Shown here: positions 62,313-64,000 of the stretch, one piece after another
Layout of the letters: every line of letters begins with the position of its first letter
Position numbering within the stretch: the stretch's first letter is position 1
NCBI GenBank assembly: GCA_002189105.1
Contig: NIOB01000001.1
Coordinates: 434,001-498,000, forward strand
Source: Saccharibacillus soli
Lineage (GTDB): Bacteria > Bacillota > Bacilli > Paenibacillales > Paenibacillaceae
Length of the DNA: 64,000 nucleotides
Direction: 5' to 3'
Notes under the pieces: generated by a model
The model's database searches: none
What the model saw: only the letters and a program-made list of their open reading frames with translations
Told to the model about the DNA's origin: nothing
Position numbers and translations under genes: made by a program

Positions 62313-62343
62313 GCCGGTTTCCTCACGAGGAAGCCGGCTTTTT
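62313..62343 (+). terminator. Terminator of the chemoreceptor gene
   Basis: GCCGGTTTCC/GGAAGCCGGC (one wobble) followed by T's. Confidence 0.9.
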
Positions 62344-62424
62344 ATCCTATCCATTTTCTAAAAAGCCCTTGTTTGGTTAAATGAATAACAGCAGGTTAAC
62401 TGACGATCCGAAGGGAGCAGGGCA

Positions 62425-63546
62425 ATGAGAGACGATGAAAAGGGGCAGGAGACCCCGTTGGAACAGAGCCAGTGGGAGGCGGAGCTGCACGAAGAACAGG
62501 AGGCAGATGCGCCAGGCTGGGAAGCCATCGATGCTGCGCTAAATAAGCAGTATGCGGGTATGGAGCCTTTTCACTACGGGACAATGATCTCCTATCGACT
62601 GGGCGGGCCGGACCCACTGGACGGCGTGAGTGTCTATAAGCGGGAGGAACCGATTCCCCATTGGCACTATGTGACGTATGGCTTTACCGAATTATATGAG
62701 AAAGAATCGGAGAATGAAGCCTACAGCGGGTTTGGATTTGAGTTGACGTTTCGATTGGTAGCGGAAGGCGAAGATCAGCCGCCCGTATGGGCGATCAATT
62801 TTCTTCAGAATCTCGCGCGTTATGTATTCAGCAGCGGCAACGGGTTTCAGCCTGGGCATCATCTGGATGCAAATGGACCGATTGAGATGGATCGGGATAC
62901 GCTTATTACGGCGGTCGCGTTTACCGAAGATCCAGAGCTTGGCGAAGGCGAATCGACGCTGGGCAAGTTCCGTTTTGTACAGGTAGTGGGCATTACAGCG
63001 GACGAATTGGACTTAATCAAGATCTGGAATACAACCAGCTTCCTTCAATTGGCGAAAAACAGACTTCCTCTGGGCGTAACAGATCTGAACCGTGCTTCGC
63101 TGTTGGATGATTCCGAGCTTCGTCAGGCGGCCGATCTTGGCGTGCGTACGGAAGGTTCAAGCACCGGCGTGCTTTATTTTGAAAGCTTGGTCTGGCACCG
63201 TCACCATCATTTTGGCAAGAGCGATTCCTATACGTTGGAGCTTGGAGCCAAGCAGGCGGAAGTGCTGGGACGTATGCTGAGTGCGCGGCTGGTACATGAT
63301 CGTCAACTGACCCTGATAGGACCTGACACGCGGGTAGAGCTGATTCCGGATGTGCAAAATCGAACCGCACAAATAGACGATGGGCTGCAGCTGTATCTGA
63401 ACGCCGACGCGGTGAGCGAACTCACCCATAAATTAAAGCCCCAGGAGACAGAGTTCACCCTGGCTGTGCTGCCTACTTTGTCCGTTCGGATTGTGAAGAC
63501 CTATCTGCGCGATTCTGAAGGTAATATTGTGGAAACGATTGGCTAG
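62425..63546 (+). CDS. Suppressor-of-fused (Sufu) domain protein
   Basis: A 373-residue protein with a Sufu-fold domain at about 30-215. The signatures are GGPDPLDGVSVYKREEPIPHWHYVTYGFTELY and the following FGFELTFRL. The C-terminal 150 residues form a separate region. Bacterial Sufu proteins are of unknown function; some are proposed immunity proteins in polymorphic-toxin systems. No toxin gene lies next to it here. GGGAGCAGGG precedes the ATG. Likely monocistronic. Confidence 0.85.
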   Translation: MRDDEKGQETPLEQSQWEAELHEEQEADAPGWEAIDAALNKQYAGMEPFHYGTMISYRLGGPDPLDGVSVYKREEPIPHWHYVTYGFTELYEKESENEAYSGFGFELTFRLVAEGEDQPPVWAINFLQNLARYVFSSGNGFQPGHHLDANGPIEMDRDTLITAVAFTEDPELGEGESTLGKFRFVQVVGITADELDLIKIWNTTSFLQLAKNRLPLGVTDLNRASLLDDSELRQAADLGVRTEGSSTGVLYFESLVWHRHHHFGKSDSYTLELGAKQAEVLGRMLSARLVHDRQLTLIGPDTRVELIPDVQNRTAQIDDGLQLYLNADAVSELTHKLKPQETEFTLAVLPTLSVRIVKTYLRDSEGNIVETIG

Positions 63547-63968
63547 AAGAAGATTTGCAGGAGTTTGCAGAAGAACAACGATGCGCTGCTGATCGGGAAG
63601 CTCGTCTGGGTGATTGGCTCGGACGGGCTTTTTGAGTGCAAGGATTTGGGAGTCAATAGGAAGAAGCAGTCTGGTTTTTTGAAAGTCAGGGCAAGAGATA
63701 GGAAAGAAAATAGTCATTATTGGACTAAACGTTCAAAAGCAAGCATCCGATATATCATTCATACTCAAACGTTCAAACAGCCAGGCAGCACGGTTCTGAA
63801 ATCAAAAAAGGGTATGCAAATTAAAGCGTAACCAACGTTGATCCAGCAGGGCGTGGACAGTTTTAACAGCTTGTGAACGACGGTGAAATATTTTGATCGT
63901 TTTTGAAGAAAAGTGATTGTTTTTTTGAAAAGGTTAGGTTACAATGAGGGCAGATGGAGGAGTCGAAA
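63547..63968. other. Intergenic region upstream of the DeoR-type gene
   Basis: These 422 nt hold the DeoR-type gene's promoter and a direct repeat AAACGTTCAAA at 63727-63737 and 63767-63777, exactly 40 bp apart. An 88-codon frame from 63565 has a TTG start without a Shine-Dalgarno and no protein-like character, so no gene is called. Confidence 0.55.
63917..63945 (+). promoter_or_regulatory. Promoter of the DeoR-type gene
   Basis: TTGTTT-N17-TACAAT, 23 nt upstream of the ATG. Confidence 0.6.
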
Positions 63969-64000
63969 ATGCTGACTGAAGAAAGATACCGAATCATACT
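63969..64000 (+). CDS. DeoR-family transcriptional regulator, 5' end only
   Basis: Ten codons, MLTEERYRII, remain before the window ends. This opening is typical of DeoR-family sugar-phosphate-responsive repressors (such as FruR-type regulators preceding fructose operons). GGAGGAG lies upstream at normal spacing. The effector and target genes lie outside the window. Confidence 0.6.
   Translation, partial: MLTEERYRII

Noticed and set aside
63565-63831. 88-codon frame with TTG start before the DeoR-type gene
   Set aside because: It has no Shine-Dalgarno, no protein-like pattern and no recognisable family; it is probably noncoding.
1-64000. CRISPR arrays, insertion sequences, prophage genes, standard tRNA or rRNA genes
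   Set aside because: No regularly spaced repeats, transposase-like proteins, phage proteins or complete cloverleaf sequences were seen on either strand by eye.

Overview
The window looks like a chromosomal core segment of a Gram-positive, low-to-medium GC Firmicute of the Paenibacillaceae, possibly Saccharibacillus or Paenibacillus. The evidence is CcpA, a monothiol bacilliredoxin, YlaN, YlbF/YlbG, RemA, PASTA kinase PrkC, FakA/DegV, strong Shine-Dalgarno sites and many hairpin-plus-T-run terminators. The coding GC is clearly higher than in Bacillus. No rRNA, standard tRNA, IS element, prophage or CRISPR array is visible. The genus is inferred, not shown.

Region 1-13.8 kb: the 5' end of a PfpI-type gene, a small Zn-ribbon-like protein, bacilliredoxin BrxC, CcpA, MTA/SAH nucleosidase, a large PBP1-type penicillin-binding protein, ribosomal protein S4 with a long leader, a GAF-GAF-GGDEF diguanylate cyclase, an M29 aminopeptidase, an HPr-like protein lacking the phospho-histidine, YlaN and a Ca2+/H+ antiporter. 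Region 13.8-25 kb: an Asp23-family protein, FtsW/RodA-type polymerase, an M20 amidohydrolase, YlbF and YlbG, a LysR regulator overlapping a PHP phosphoesterase, RqcH, DapF and a MhqO-type dioxygenase with a candidate MhqR operator.

Region 25-47 kb is the conserved 'ylo' macro-cluster: yicC, remA, gmk, rpoZ, coaBC, priA, def, fmt, rsmB, rlmN, stp, prkC, rsgA, rpe, a small membrane protein, rpmB on the opposite strand, fakA, degV/fakB and recG. It joins translation, replication restart, cofactor synthesis, Ser/Thr signalling and fatty-acid activation. Compared with the Bacillus order, yloB, thiN, spoVM and yloU are not found at their usual places.

Region 47-51 kb is a LytS-type sensor kinase, a LytTR response regulator and an OFA-family MFS transporter. 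Between regulator and transporter lies a direct repeat with nearly the sequence and exactly the spacing of the E. coli YpdB site, so this is probably a YpdAB-YhjX-like pyruvate-type nutrient circuit. Region 51-58 kb is an apparent operon of an ECF sigma factor, a membrane protein (candidate anti-sigma factor), two ABC ATPases with three membrane subunits, and a DUF4253 protein. Region 58-64 kb holds a tRNA-like noncoding element, an SPFH/slipin-like protein, a chemoreceptor behind a sigma-D-like promoter, a Sufu-domain protein and the 5' end of a DeoR-type regulator.

The most interesting items are noncoding: a 22-bp element (20 of 22 identical) upstream of both the PBP1-type and FtsW-type cell-wall genes; the YpdB-like operator; a multi-hairpin leader with terminator before coaBC; and the tRNA-like RNA near 58.3 kb. 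All structure calls are from eye inspection and were not computed.
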